Below are positions 7,612 through 14,984 of a DNA stretch of 21,778 bases, piece by piece. The stretch is from Clostridiaceae bacterium (GTDB lineage: Bacteria > Bacillota > Clostridia > Saccharofermentanales > UBA5734). Under the pieces are notes generated by a model. The model worked only from the letters and a program-made list of their open reading frames with translations. It did no database searches and had not been told where the DNA came from. Position 1 is the first letter of the stretch; every line of letters starts with the position of its first letter. Location: the NCBI GenBank assembly GCA_012727965.1, contig JAAYFZ010000388.1:1-21778 (forward strand), read 5' to 3'. The position numbers and the translations under genes are program-made.

Positions 7612-8039
7612 CTCAGATCCCCCAGTCTCCGGTTCTCGCCAAGCTCATGTATTTTTTTCGAGAAATCATTCATGACTGTCGAGAATTTAACACCTTCTGC
7701 CGCTGAAACCCAGTCGACTCTCGTCCGTTCACGTTCAATGCCGAAGAAATCCAGCATAGAAAAGAGCATTGTCATGCGGCGTCTTGCGAAGTAGTTGCCG
7801 CTTGTATAATGGCAATCGCCCGGATGACAACCGGCAATAATGACACCGTCTGCTCCGCGCTGAAACGCCCGCAGAACAAACATCGGATTGACGCGACATG
7901 AGCAAGGCACGCGGATGATCTTGATCTCGGCAGGATAAGCCAGTCGGCTCGTACCAGCCAGATCGGCACCGGCATAGCTGCACCAGTTGCAGCAAAAAGC
8001 GACGATCAGAGGTTTAAATTCTTTTTTTTCTATCGACAT
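7587..8039 (-). CDS. floxD: MvhD-type [2Fe-2S] adaptor subunit FloxD
   Basis: A 150-residue MvhD-family protein, the adaptor that hands electrons from a hydrogenase, formate dehydrogenase or Flox module to HdrA. The conserved Cys motifs are present: AFCCNWCSYAGAD (C16, C17, C20), VPCSCRVNP (C46, C48) and GCHPGDCHY (C71, C76). An in-frame ATG at 8138 would add 33 residues without family similarity, encoded inside hdrA. The ATG at 8039, 10 nt after GGAGG, fits both the family and the ribosome site. It overlaps the hdrA stop by 10 bp. No MvhA/MvhG hydrogenase subunits are present, so the electron input must come from FloxABC. Confidence 0.9.
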   Translation of the reverse strand: MSIEKKEFKPLIVAFCCNWCSYAGADLAGTSRLAYPAEIKIIRVPCSCRVNPMFVLRAFQRGADGVIIAGCHPGDCHYTSGNYFARRRMTMLFSMLDFFGIERERTRVDWVSAAEGVKFSTVMNDFSKKIHELGENRRLGDLRCKQTIDR

Positions 8040-10015
8040 ATAGCATCTACCTCCGCCATGATCTGCTGATTCGTGAAGCCCTTCAGGTCCATCGCACCCG
8101 ACGGACAGACGACTGTGCAGGCACCGCAGCCCTGACAAACTGCTTCATTGACCTGGGCTACTCTGCGAATTTTAATTTTGCCGTTGATACGAAACTCTTT
8201 TTCGACATAATCGATCGCTCCGTATGGGCAGACATGCTGACAATTGGAACAGCCGTTGCAGAGAAGCTCATTTGAACCGGCCACACATGGATTGCTGACA
8301 AGTTTATCCTTCGACAGCAGTCCTACAACTTTTACAGCGGCTGCGGAGGCCTGGGCTACAGTTTCGGGAATATCCTTCGGACCCTGACAGACACCGGAGA
8401 GGAAAACACCTGCTGTCGGGCTCTCGACAGGACGCAGTTTTGGATGCGCCTCTGTGAAGAAATTATTCGTGTCGATGCTGGCGGTCAACATGGTAGCCAG
8501 ACTCTTTGCGGTCTGGTCTGGCTCAATTGCAGTGGCCAGTACTACCATGTCAGCCTCGATGATAACCTGGCGATCAGCGATCAAATCAGATCCCTGAACC
8601 ATCAGCTTACCATTCGTGGGAGCAACCTTACCGACCATTCCCTTTATATAATTCACGCCGTAGTCCTCCGCAGCGCGTCTGTAAAACTCATCGAAATTTT
8701 TGCCAGGAGTCCTGACGTCTATATAGAAGACATGCACATCAATGTCCGGATATTTTTCACGGATAAGCATGGCATGTTTAGCAGTGTACATACAGCAGAT
8801 CTTGGAGCAGTAAGTCTTGCCGCAGCCTGTAGTATCTCTAGAGCCGACACACTGGACGAATACCATCGTATGCGGATGCTTTTTATCTGAGGGGCGCAGC
8901 AGCTTGCCTCCTGTGGGACCGGCAGCGTTCATAATGCGTTCAAGTTCCAGTGATGTGATTACATCCTGGCTGGCTGCATAGCTGTACTCATCGAAATTAT
9001 CTAGCTTTATCGGCTTGAAGCCTGTAGCCAGGACAACAGCTCCGTATTTTTGTTCGATGATTTCATCCTGCTGACTGAAATCGATGGCATCGGCTGGGCA
9101 AACCTTGGCACAGAGGCCGCATTTGCCGGTCTTGAACTTAATGCATTGATCGCGGTCGATCACCGGCACATTGGGAATAGCCTGAGCAAAAGGTATGTAG
9201 ATTGCACTGCGATTGTTGAGTCCCATGTTGAACTCGCTTTTTGCTTTTTTCGAGGGACATTTCTCAGTACAGATACCACAACCACTGCAAATATCAGCCT
9301 TGACACTTCTGGCCTTCTTCCTGATCTTTACAGTGAAGTTGCCGACGAAGCCGGATACTGAGTCCACTTCGCTGTATGTTATGAGATTGATATTGTCATG
9401 CTGAGCAGCTTCTACCATCTTGGGAGTAAGTATACAGGCGGCACAGTCCAATGTTGGAAAAGTCTTATCCAGCTGGGCCATCTTGCCGCCGATGGTTGGC
9501 TCCTTCTCTACTATATCCACCTGATATCCAGCTTCTGCAATATCTAGCGCTGACTGTATACCGGCAATTCCGCCTCCGATGACCAGCGCACGCTTAACAA
9601 CGTCACTTGTTCCTGGCGTCAGTGGTTTGTTGAGATTAAGCTTAGCTACAGCTGTTCTTGCCAGAACAACTGCCTTCTCAGTAGCCTCTGTTCTGTCCTT
9701 GTGGATCCAGGCACAGTGCTCACGGATATTTGCGATCTCCACCATAAACTCATTAAGACCAGCAGCTTTTGCCGCTTTGCGGAAGGTTGTTTCATGCATA
9801 CGTGGAGAACAAGCGCAAACAACTATTCCTGTCAGATTATGCTCTTTTATCGCGTTTCTGATACGGCTCTGTCCTGCTTCTGAGCACATATACTGGTAAT
9901 CTGATGAGTGAACCACACCTGGCTCTCTTTTCATCGCTTCAACGACTGTATCAATATCGACTGTTGCCGCGATATTTGTACCGCACCAGCAAACGAAAAC
10001 TCCTATTCTCTGCAA
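8030..10015 (-). CDS. hdrA: HdrA, the flavin-based electron-bifurcating subunit of a heterodisulfide reductase-type complex
   Basis: The 661-residue protein has the full bacterial HdrA layout. An N-terminal HdrA domain (VCWCGTN, residues 8-14) precedes a FAD-binding thioredoxin-reductase-like core (GGGIAG 147-152; CAACILTPKM with C191/C194). Inserted ferredoxin clusters lie at C243/C246/C249/C253 and C291/C299/C302/C306. A C-terminal ferredoxin domain has C586/C589/C592/C596 and C627/C630/C633/C637. HdrA carries the bifurcating FAD that splits electron pairs between a high-potential branch (HdrBC) and low-potential ferredoxin. The start is TTG (rc of CAA at 10013-10015), with AGAGGTG 7 nt upstream; the N-terminus at this codon matches the family. 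The gene lies between hdrC (16 bp upstream) and floxD (overlap). Confidence in identity is high; the acceptor is unknown. Confidence 0.93.
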   Translation of the reverse strand: MQRIGVFVCWCGTNIAATVDIDTVVEAMKREPGVVHSSDYQYMCSEAGQSRIRNAIKEHNLTGIVVCACSPRMHETTFRKAAKAAGLNEFMVEIANIREHCAWIHKDRTEATEKAVVLARTAVAKLNLNKPLTPGTSDVVKRALVIGGGIAGIQSALDIAEAGYQVDIVEKEPTIGGKMAQLDKTFPTLDCAACILTPKMVEAAQHDNINLITYSEVDSVSGFVGNFTVKIRKKARSVKADICSGCGICTEKCPSKKAKSEFNMGLNNRSAIYIPFAQAIPNVPVIDRDQCIKFKTGKCGLCAKVCPADAIDFSQQDEIIEQKYGAVVLATGFKPIKLDNFDEYSYAASQDVITSLELERIMNAAGPTGGKLLRPSDKKHPHTMVFVQCVGSRDTTGCGKTYCSKICCMYTAKHAMLIREKYPDIDVHVFYIDVRTPGKNFDEFYRRAAEDYGVNYIKGMVGKVAPTNGKLMVQGSDLIADRQVIIEADMVVLATAIEPDQTAKSLATMLTASIDTNNFFTEAHPKLRPVESPTAGVFLSGVCQGPKDIPETVAQASAAAVKVVGLLSKDKLVSNPCVAGSNELLCNGCSNCQHVCPYGAIDYVEKEFRINGKIKIRRVAQVNEAVCQGCGACTVVCPSGAMDLKGFTNQQIMAEVDAICR

Positions 10016-10031
10016 TTTACTTCACCTCTTC

Positions 10032-10424
10032 TTATTTGCTGTATTTGCGAAAAGCACTAACCAGCGCCTGTTGCGGCAGCTTATTGTTTAGCAGTGATGG
10101 TATGTTCTCCGGCAGCAGTCTGTTTCTGTTCTGCATGCGGACTGCAGTTACTCTAACTGCTTCGATCAGATTCGCAGGCTCCACTCCACGAGGGCAGCGT
10201 TCCACGCATGCGAAACAAGAGAGACATTTCCAGAGGCTGTCAGAAGACATCAATGCATCTATCTCATTGTTCTCAACCATCGAAACAAAACGATGTGGAC
10301 TTATATCCATTTCGGAGTGCGCTGGACATGTAGCCGTGCATTTACCGCATTTCATGCATTTTCTGGTATTTACACCGCTGATCCTGCGGATCGTTTCAGC
10401 CTGCAACTGTTGTTTCTGTAGCAT
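10032..10424 (-). CDS. hdrC: HdrC, ferredoxin-like subunit of the Hdr complex (short form)
   Basis: A 130-residue HdrC with two [4Fe-4S] motifs, C23/C26/C29/C33 and C67/C70/C73/C77, which would relay electrons from HdrA to the non-cubane clusters of HdrB. Classical methanogen HdrC proteins are longer, roughly 180-190 residues; the shortening is at the C-terminus. AAGGAGG lies 6 nt before the ATG and overlaps the hdrB end region. The order hdrB-hdrC-hdrA gives a complete Hdr core. Confidence 0.9.
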   Translation of the reverse strand: MLQKQQLQAETIRRISGVNTRKCMKCGKCTATCPAHSEMDISPHRFVSMVENNEIDALMSSDSLWKCLSCFACVERCPRGVEPANLIEAVRVTAVRMQNRNRLLPENIPSLLNNKLPQQALVSAFRKYSK

Positions 10425-10438
10425 TCTGCTTTCCTCCT

Positions 10439-11227
10439 TCAGATATCCAGTACTTGTGCTAGCAGCTCAGTGAAATATACAATCGGCAGTTTGGTCTTAT
10501 GCTCACTGTTCGTATTGGCATCAAGATTGTACATACATAGCGGACAGGCTGTAATCAGCATATCGGCTTTGTTTTCGAGAGCTGAAACTGTAATCTGGTC
10601 GCACTTTTTTGCCGAGAGCTCGTTGTTTTCGAGTGATATATAGCCGCCGCAGCATTCATTGCGGTATGGGTAAATGACTGGCTCAGCACCAAGGGCTCTA
10701 ATAAAATCTTCCAATACTGTGGGATTTTCCGGATTATCAAAGGCCATGACTTTGTTCGGCCTTAACAGCAGACAGCCATAGTAGGCGCCGATCTTCTTAC
10801 CGGTAAGAGGCTTAACTGCTCTTTGCCGAATTGTGTCGAAGCCGATCGTGTCACGCAGCATTTCCAGATAATGAACTACCTTGGTTTCACCATGATATTC
10901 AGTCTCTGGACTCATATAGTTGTTGACCTTTGTTCTAATCTCTTCATCGGTCTGCATATCATTGTTAACACGCTTGATCACATGATGGCAGGCAGAGCAC
11001 AAAGTCAGCAGATCGCGTCCATTGTCACGCGAGGCCGCCAGCGCTCTCACCGAAGAGAGTCTGGTAGCGATCTCGTCTTTTGCCATCGGATAGACAGCGC
11101 CACAGCACTGCCAGTCAGTAAGCTCTTCAAGCTTTATGCCCAGTGCTTCAGCAGCGGAGCGGGCATGAATATCCAGTTCCTTTGCTTTTGTTTTTAGTGT
11201 GCATCCCGGATAGTAATCGAAGGTCAT
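10439..11227 (-). CDS. hdrB: HdrB, CCG-domain subunit with two non-cubane [4Fe-4S] cluster motifs
   Basis: This 262-residue protein has two intact CCG (cysteine-rich) domains: C9, C41-C42, C77 and C80; then C152, C192-C193, C228 and C231. In methanogens these bind the non-cubane clusters that cleave CoM-S-S-CoB. In bacterial hdr-flox systems the proposed acceptor is another disulfide such as DsrC. No dsr or coenzyme M/B genes are visible here, so the acceptor may be a different disulfide, or FrdAB itself may take the electrons. It is the first gene of the operon, with GGAGAG 7 nt before the ATG and a candidate promoter upstream. In methanogen TfrB an HdrB-like domain is fused to an FrdB-like domain, a precedent for HdrB-FrdB contact. 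Confidence 0.92.
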   Translation of the reverse strand: MTFDYYPGCTLKTKAKELDIHARSAAEALGIKLEELTDWQCCGAVYPMAKDEIATRLSSVRALAASRDNGRDLLTLCSACHHVIKRVNNDMQTDEEIRTKVNNYMSPETEYHGETKVVHYLEMLRDTIGFDTIRQRAVKPLTGKKIGAYYGCLLLRPNKVMAFDNPENPTVLEDFIRALGAEPVIYPYRNECCGGYISLENNELSAKKCDQITVSALENKADMLITACPLCMYNLDANTNSEHKTKLPIVYFTELLAQVLDI

Positions 11228-11261
11228 AAATCATCTCTCCATTTGCTTATGCTTATACTTT

Positions 11262-11292
11262 TTTATCCACATGATTCAGCGTTAACTGTCAA
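11262..11292 (-). promoter_or_regulatory. Candidate promoter of the hdr-flox-frd operon
   Basis: On the minus strand a perfect -35 TTGACA (11287-11292) is followed after 19 bp by GATAAA (11262-11267, 4/6 match), about 35 bp upstream of hdrB. The spacing is long, so an activator may be needed. An imperfect dyad (CGCT-N8-AGCG, 11296-11311) lies just upstream of the -35, where a LysR-type or other activator could bind. The 218-bp gap between fumC and hdrB holds this, the fumC terminator hairpin and another inverted repeat. Confidence 0.45.
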
Positions 11293-11359
11293 ATTCGCTT
11301 CATTTTGAGCGCAATAAACCAGAAGACCTATGTTTTCGGTCTTTTTAAGCGTATTGAGT

Positions 11360-11394
11360 GCATTTTCGGATTTGAGGAATTATCGTGAAAATGC
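11360..11394. repeat. Perfect 8-bp inverted repeat between fumC and hdrB
   Basis: GCATTTTC (11360-11367) and GAAAATGC (11387-11394) are separated by 19 bp, right beyond the fumC terminator hairpin. It could extend the terminator structure or act as a protein site upstream of the hdr promoter. No function can be assigned. Confidence 0.35.
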
Positions 11395-11398
11395 TATA

Positions 11399-11427
11399 GA
11401 CTGCAACAGCTGTCAGCTGCTGCAGTC
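11399..11427 (-). terminator. Hairpin terminator after fumC
   Basis: Arms of 13 nt (11399-11411 and 11415-11427) flank a 3-nt loop, starting 19 nt after the fumC stop codon. In the minus-strand RNA the stem is fully paired with one G-U. In the plus-strand RNA the same position is an A-C mismatch, so the structure favours minus-strand transcripts. The downstream tract (UAUAGCAUUUUC) is only moderately U-rich, so termination may be partial and allow some read-through into hdrB. Confidence 0.6.
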
Positions 11428-11445
11428 CAGCTTGCTATTTAGAAA

Positions 11446-12810
11446 TCAAACCATTTCCTCTGGCTTGAATACTTCATCGAATTTCTCAGCTGTCAGGAAA
11501 CCTAGAGATACGCACGCTTCTCTTAGCGAAATATTTTCCTGATGTGCTTTCTTAGCGGTTTTAGCTGCATTGTCATAACCGATATATGGGTTAAGCGCTG
11601 TTACCAGCATCAATGAGTTATGCAGATTATGCTTCATTTTTTCTCTGTCAGCACGGATACCGGCAACGCAATTATCATGGAACGATTTAAGACCTGTTGC
11701 CAGCAGCCGTACTGACTGGAGGAAATTGTATATGCCGACTGGCATGTATACATTTAGTTCAAAATTGCCTTGAGAAGCCGCTATGCCTACAGCCACATCA
11801 TTTGCCATGACCTGAACCGCGGCCATTGTTATCGCCTCGCATTGAGTCGGATTGACCTTGCCTGGCATAATTGAGCTGCCCGGCTCGTTTTCTGGTATGA
11901 AGATTTCTCCGAGACCACAGCGGGGACCGCTAGCAAGCCAGCGAATATCATTGGCAATTTTCATCAGGTTGGCTGCCAGTGCCTTAAGTGCGCCATGCGC
12001 GAAAACCAACTCGTCTTTTGCCGTTAGTGAATGGAACTTGTTTTCTGCTGTAATGAAACTTTTGCCTGTTACTGCGCTGACAGCGGCAGCAACTTCAATC
12101 CCGAATTCCTTCGGCGCGTTCAAACCTGTGCCAACAGCTGTTCCACCAAGAGCTAACTCCTTGAGACCTGGCAGTGAGAGCTGGATCATGTCGAGAGCTT
12201 TTTCGATCATATTGCGCCAGCCGCTGATTTCCTGTGAGAATTTGATCGGTGTTGCGTCCTGCAAATGAGTACGGCCGCTCTTCACAACATCCTCATTTTC
12301 TGCCTCGAGGCGTTTGAGCGTAGTGATGAATTCCTGCATTTGCGGGATTAATTGATCTTCTATACTGATTGCCGCTGCGATATGCATAGCTGTCGGGAAG
12401 GTATCATTTGAACTCTGTGACATATTGATATCGTCATTTGGATGGAGCAGTTTGCTGCCGGCGATCTCATTGCCGCGATTTGCTATAACTTCATTAGCGT
12501 TCATATTTGACTGAGTACCGCTGCCAGTCTGCCAGACCACTAATGGGAAATGATCATTTAGCTTGCCCTCGATGACCTCATCACATGCTTTGATGATGGG
12601 GTCAAGCTTCTCCTGTGAGAGCTTACCAAGCTTATTGTTGGCGATTGCTGCTGCTTTTTTCAGCATACCGAATGCCTGGGTTATTTCTCTAGGCATGAGC
12701 TCGCCGCCAATCTGGAAATTTTCTAGACTGCGTTGTGTCTGTGCTGCCCAATAACGATCGGCAGGTACCTTCATCTCTCCCATTGAGTCCTTCTCTATGC
12801 GATACTCCAT
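11446..12810 (-). CDS. fumC: Class II fumarate hydratase (fumarase C)
   Basis: A 454-residue oxygen-stable, Fe-S-free fumarase interconverting malate and fumarate. The superfamily signature [11 protein letters not shown] is at 311-321, and GRTHLQDA at 179-186 carries the active-site-region His182. [14 protein letters not shown] substrate loop residues lie near 96-104 and SSNDTFPT at 133-140. The in-frame ATG at 12855 would add 15 residues; the ATG at 12810 is preferred because GGGAGG lies 8 nt upstream and FumC proteins start there. It follows mdh by 83 bp without a terminator, so mdh-fumC is probably one transcript feeding fumarate to the neighbouring FrdAB. Aspartase is the closest alternative family, but the N-terminus and the mdh partner favour fumarase. 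Confidence 0.9.
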   Translation of the reverse strand: MEYRIEKDSMGEMKVPADRYWAAQTQRSLENFQIGGELMPREITQAFGMLKKAAAIANNKLGKLSQEKLDPIIKACDEVIEGKLNDHFPLVVWQTGSGTQSNMNANEVIANRGNEIAGSKLLHPNDDINMSQSSNDTFPTAMHIAAAISIEDQLIPQMQEFITTLKRLEAENEDVVKSGRTHLQDATPIKFSQEISGWRNMIEKALDMIQLSLPGLKELALGGTAVGTGLNAPKEFGIEVAAAVSAVTGKSFITAENKFHSLTAKDELVFAHGALKALAANLMKIANDIRWLASGPRCGLGEIFIPENEPGSSIMPGKVNPTQCEAITMAAVQVMANDVAVGIAASQGNFELNVYMPVGIYNFLQSVRLLATGLKSFHDNCVAGIRADREKMKHNLHNSLMLVTALNPYIGYDNAAKTAKKAHQENISLREACVSLGFLTAEKFDEVFKPEEMV

Positions 12811-12893
12811 ATTCTGATCCTCCCATAGTCGCTTTTGCAGGATGCTTCCTGCCATTAATGATCTTGCGTAAATGTAATTTCTTGAGTTTGCGC

Positions 12894-13838
12894 TTAGATG
12901 TTCAGGTTGCTTATTACATCCTTGAGCGCATTAGCGCTTCTATGCAGTAATTTATGTTCTTCGTCGCTAAGTGGTACGATAATACGCCCTTTGACCCCAC
13001 CTTTTCCCACTGTTGAAAGTGTGCTCAGGCAGACATCATCTATGTCGTATTCACCATTCATCATAGTCGATACTGTAAGCGATGTTTCAATGCTATTAAA
13101 CAAGCATTTGCATATATGACAAACTGATACAGAAACAGCGTAATATGTAGCGCCCTTTCTGTCTATGATTTTGGCTCCTGATTTGCGAATATAGTCCTCA
13201 ACCTCATTGAACTCAAGCTTGGGAATTATACGATCAGACTGTAGACATTCATGATATTTTTCGATATCTACGCTAGATATATTGGCCAAAGACCAAGGCA
13301 CGAATGATGTGTCTCCATGCTCGCCGAACACATAAGCATGAACATTCTGCTGACTGATCTTATAATATTCTGACAATCGAGACCTCAGTCTGGCTGTGTC
13401 CAGGATCGTACCTGAACCAATGATCTGATGTTCCGGCAGACCGGACACCTTATTGAAAACATATGTCAAAACATCGACCGGATTGCTGACAATTACATAT
13501 ACTGCATCAGGTGCGTATTTAGTGATTTCAGGTGCGATCATTTTTGTTATATCGACATTTGTTTGTGCAAGATCAAGCCTGGACTGACCTGGTTTACGCG
13601 GTAGACCTGAGGTCAGTATTACTATGTCAGAGCCTGCGGCATCTGAGAAGCTGCCGGCATAGATCGAAGATGGCGGGCAAAAAGGGATTCCCTGTCTGAT
13701 ATCCAGAGCTTCGCCCAGAGCCTTCTTATGATTTATATCGATAATTACTATTTCTGATGCTATTCCATTAACTGCCATTGTATAGGCTATAGTCGAACCG
13801 ACATTACCTGTTCCGATGATGGTAACTTTTTTACTCAT
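12894..13838 (-). CDS. mdh: NAD-dependent malate dehydrogenase (LDH-like type)
   Basis: The 314-residue enzyme belongs to the lactate/malate dehydrogenase family. The NAD fold has GTGNVG (9-14) and Asp34. The substrate loop reads [10 protein letters not shown]: Arg81 is at the position that is Gln in lactate dehydrogenases and Arg in malate dehydrogenases, so oxaloacetate/malate is the expected pair. Other landmarks are SNPVDV (118-123), LDTAR (146-150, with Asp147) and the proton-relay His174 in GEHGD. An ATG at 13931 would add 31 unrelated residues that run into the promoter region; the ATG at 13838 has GGGGGAAG upstream and fits the family. It leads the mdh-fumC operon. A palindromic operator over the promoter and a cre-like site downstream of it suggest redox and carbon control. 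Confidence 0.88.
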   Translation of the reverse strand: MSKKVTIIGTGNVGSTIAYTMAVNGIASEIVIIDINHKKALGEALDIRQGIPFCPPSSIYAGSFSDAAGSDIVILTSGLPRKPGQSRLDLAQTNVDITKMIAPEITKYAPDAVYVIVSNPVDVLTYVFNKVSGLPEHQIIGSGTILDTARLRSRLSEYYKISQQNVHAYVFGEHGDTSFVPWSLANISSVDIEKYHECLQSDRIIPKLEFNEVEDYIRKSGAKIIDRKGATYYAVSVSVCHICKCLFNSIETSLTVSTMMNGEYDIDDVCLSTLSTVGKGGVKGRIIVPLSDEEHKLLHRSANALKDVISNLNI

Positions 13839-13860
13839 AACGCTTCCCCCGTTAGCTTCC

Positions 13861-13874
13861 CGCAAACGTTTGCA
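13861..13874 (-). promoter_or_regulatory. cre-like palindrome (LacI/CcpA-type operator) in the mdh leader
   Basis: On the minus strand TGCAAACGTTTGCG matches the catabolite-responsive element TGNAANCGNWNNCW at every position but the last. The core GCAAACGTTTGC (13862-13873) is a perfect 12-bp palindrome with the central CG typical of LacI/GalR-family sites. It lies downstream of the predicted mdh promoter and about 23 bp before the start codon, a position suited to roadblock repression. Binding by CcpA or another LacI-family protein is inferred. Confidence 0.6.
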
Positions 13875-13935
13875 ATAATTCGTGTGCATCGTTGCTTTTG
13901 TATCTCTACTATAAAGCATTTGGGATGGCACTGGT

Positions 13936-13964
13936 TATATAAATGAAGCATATCGATATTTCAT
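13936..13964 (-). promoter_or_regulatory. Candidate mdh promoter overlapping the palindromic operator
   Basis: Minus-strand -35 ATGAAA (13959-13964, 4/6) is followed by a 17-bp spacer and -10 TATATA (13936-13941). The offset hexamer TATAAC also fits, with a 19-bp spacer. The -35 is the central spacer of the 28-bp inverted repeat, so a protein bound there would block polymerase. A second possible -10 (TATAGT) lies downstream. Confidence 0.45.
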
Positions 13965-13975
13965 TATCGATATGC
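13948..13975. promoter_or_regulatory. 28-bp perfect inverted repeat, probable operator of mdh-fumC (shared with rex)
   Basis: Arms GCATATCGATA and TATCGATATGC, 11 bp and perfectly complementary, flank the spacer TTTCAT. The inner 20 bp equal the site in front of rex except for one spacer base (TTTCAT versus TTTCGT). Further half-site-like sequences (TTATCGAA near 13979, GCGATATGC near 13995) continue upstream. The binding protein is probably Rex; LysR is the alternative. Confidence 0.7.
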
Positions 13976-13990
13976 CGTTATCGAATTTGA

Positions 13991-14007
13991 ATTAGCGATA
14001 TGCTAAT
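13991..14007. repeat. Short perfect inverted repeat between lysR and mdh
   Basis: ATTAGC and GCTAAT flank GATAT, giving a 6-bp stem 35 bp after the lysR stop. No U-run follows, so it is a poor terminator. It contains a GCGATATGC half resembling the neighbouring operator arm and may be an auxiliary site. Confidence 0.4.
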
Positions 14008-14041
14008 GTGCATAACTCTTTTGTGCGTTTTGTATAAATTA

Positions 14042-14980
14042 TCAAGATTTTGTGTTATCTCTAATTTCCTCTCTCATGCGAAAAAGCTCCTCCATGAAAA
14101 CATGGTCAAGTTCATTGAAGCTATAATTTTTACTGTACACAAGAGCATCCTTGAAGTACATACCGTTTTCAGAACATTTTTTCTGCACAAGTCCGTACCG
14201 CTTCAATAGGCGCTCAGGTACAGGTGCTGACCACATGTATCCATCTATATGTGATGACAGCAGTTCATATTGAATTAGACGATCATAAGCCTTGATTTGT
14301 CTTACCCGGCCTTTTTCCTCAGCACAATCAGGTTTGCGGCATTGATTAACATAGGGAATACTGTCTTCACCCTGTGAAATCTCAATATACTTAAGCAGAT
14401 CGCAAGGAGTTATCTCATCTCTTACTGCCAAAGGGCTCCGTTCAGGTAGGATCAGCATGTATTCAGAACCAAAAACAGGGTCTATAACTATCTGTTTATC
14501 CTGCAAATAGTCAAGAAAGTAGTTTTCGTAGTTGTTTTGATAACGAATAACGCTTATATTACAGTCACCTTGAGCAACACTATCTATTGCTGTAACTGCG
14601 TCTGTCTCGCGAACACTAACTTGTATCTCCTTACGTCTATCGAGTCTTCGGACGAATTCCAGGAAGGCTTCAGCAATATAGCTGCTGCGGGGAATACAGA
14701 TGGCGAAGCTCTGACGATTGGTTAACTTCTGATCGGCGATTCCCTGCATTTCCTCAACTTGAGCTATAATGTTTCTAGCATATTTGATAAGCTGTTCGCC
14801 CTTTTCTGTTGGTATAACACCCTTGGATGTACGCCTGAAAATAGTGATACCAAGAGATTCCTCAAGCTCACGGATGGCTTTGCTCAGATTTGGCTGTCCC
14901 ATAAACAGATTGTCTGCAGCCTTCGTAATTGATCCTGCTCTTGATATTTCAATAGCATATTTTAAATGAAGTAAATTCAT
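14042..14980 (-). CDS. LysR-family transcriptional regulator
   Basis: The 312-residue protein has an N-terminal winged HTH (about residues 1-60; AADNLFMGQPNLSKAIRELEE then IFRRTSKG). A LysR substrate-binding domain runs from about 90 to 295. It follows rex by 4 bp, with GAGG from the rex end serving as ribosome site 7 nt before the ATG, so the two regulators are co-transcribed and probably translationally coupled. The co-inducer is unknown. Adjacency to mdh-fumC and the fumarate-reductase operon makes a C4-dicarboxylate or related metabolite a reasonable guess. A candidate upstream-of--35 dyad at the hdr promoter could be its site, but this is speculative. Confidence 0.88.
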   Translation of the reverse strand: MNLLHLKYAIEISRAGSITKAADNLFMGQPNLSKAIRELEESLGITIFRRTSKGVIPTEKGEQLIKYARNIIAQVEEMQGIADQKLTNRQSFAICIPRSSYIAEAFLEFVRRLDRRKEIQVSVRETDAVTAIDSVAQGDCNISVIRYQNNYENYFLDYLQDKQIVIDPVFGSEYMLILPERSPLAVRDEITPCDLLKYIEISQGEDSIPYVNQCRKPDCAEEKGRVRQIKAYDRLIQYELLSSHIDGYMWSAPVPERLLKRYGLVQKKCSENGMYFKDALVYSKNYSFNELDHVFMEELFRMREEIRDNTKS

Positions 14981-14984
14981 ATAA

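Noticed and set aside
8040..8138. Longer N-terminus for FloxD starting at 8138
   Set aside because: The extra 33 residues lie within hdrA, do not resemble MvhD, and the strong GGAGG serves the ATG at 8039.
11319..11346. AAGACC/GGTCTT stem with a T-run on the plus strand as a terminator
   Set aside because: The stem is only 6 bp with a 9-nt loop, and no plus-strand gene ends upstream of it.
12837..12852. Hairpin GCAGGA-TGCT-TCCTGC between mdh and fumC, as a possible terminator
   Set aside because: The stem is only 6 bp and no U-run follows on the minus strand; fumC needs read-through from mdh, since no separate promoter is evident.
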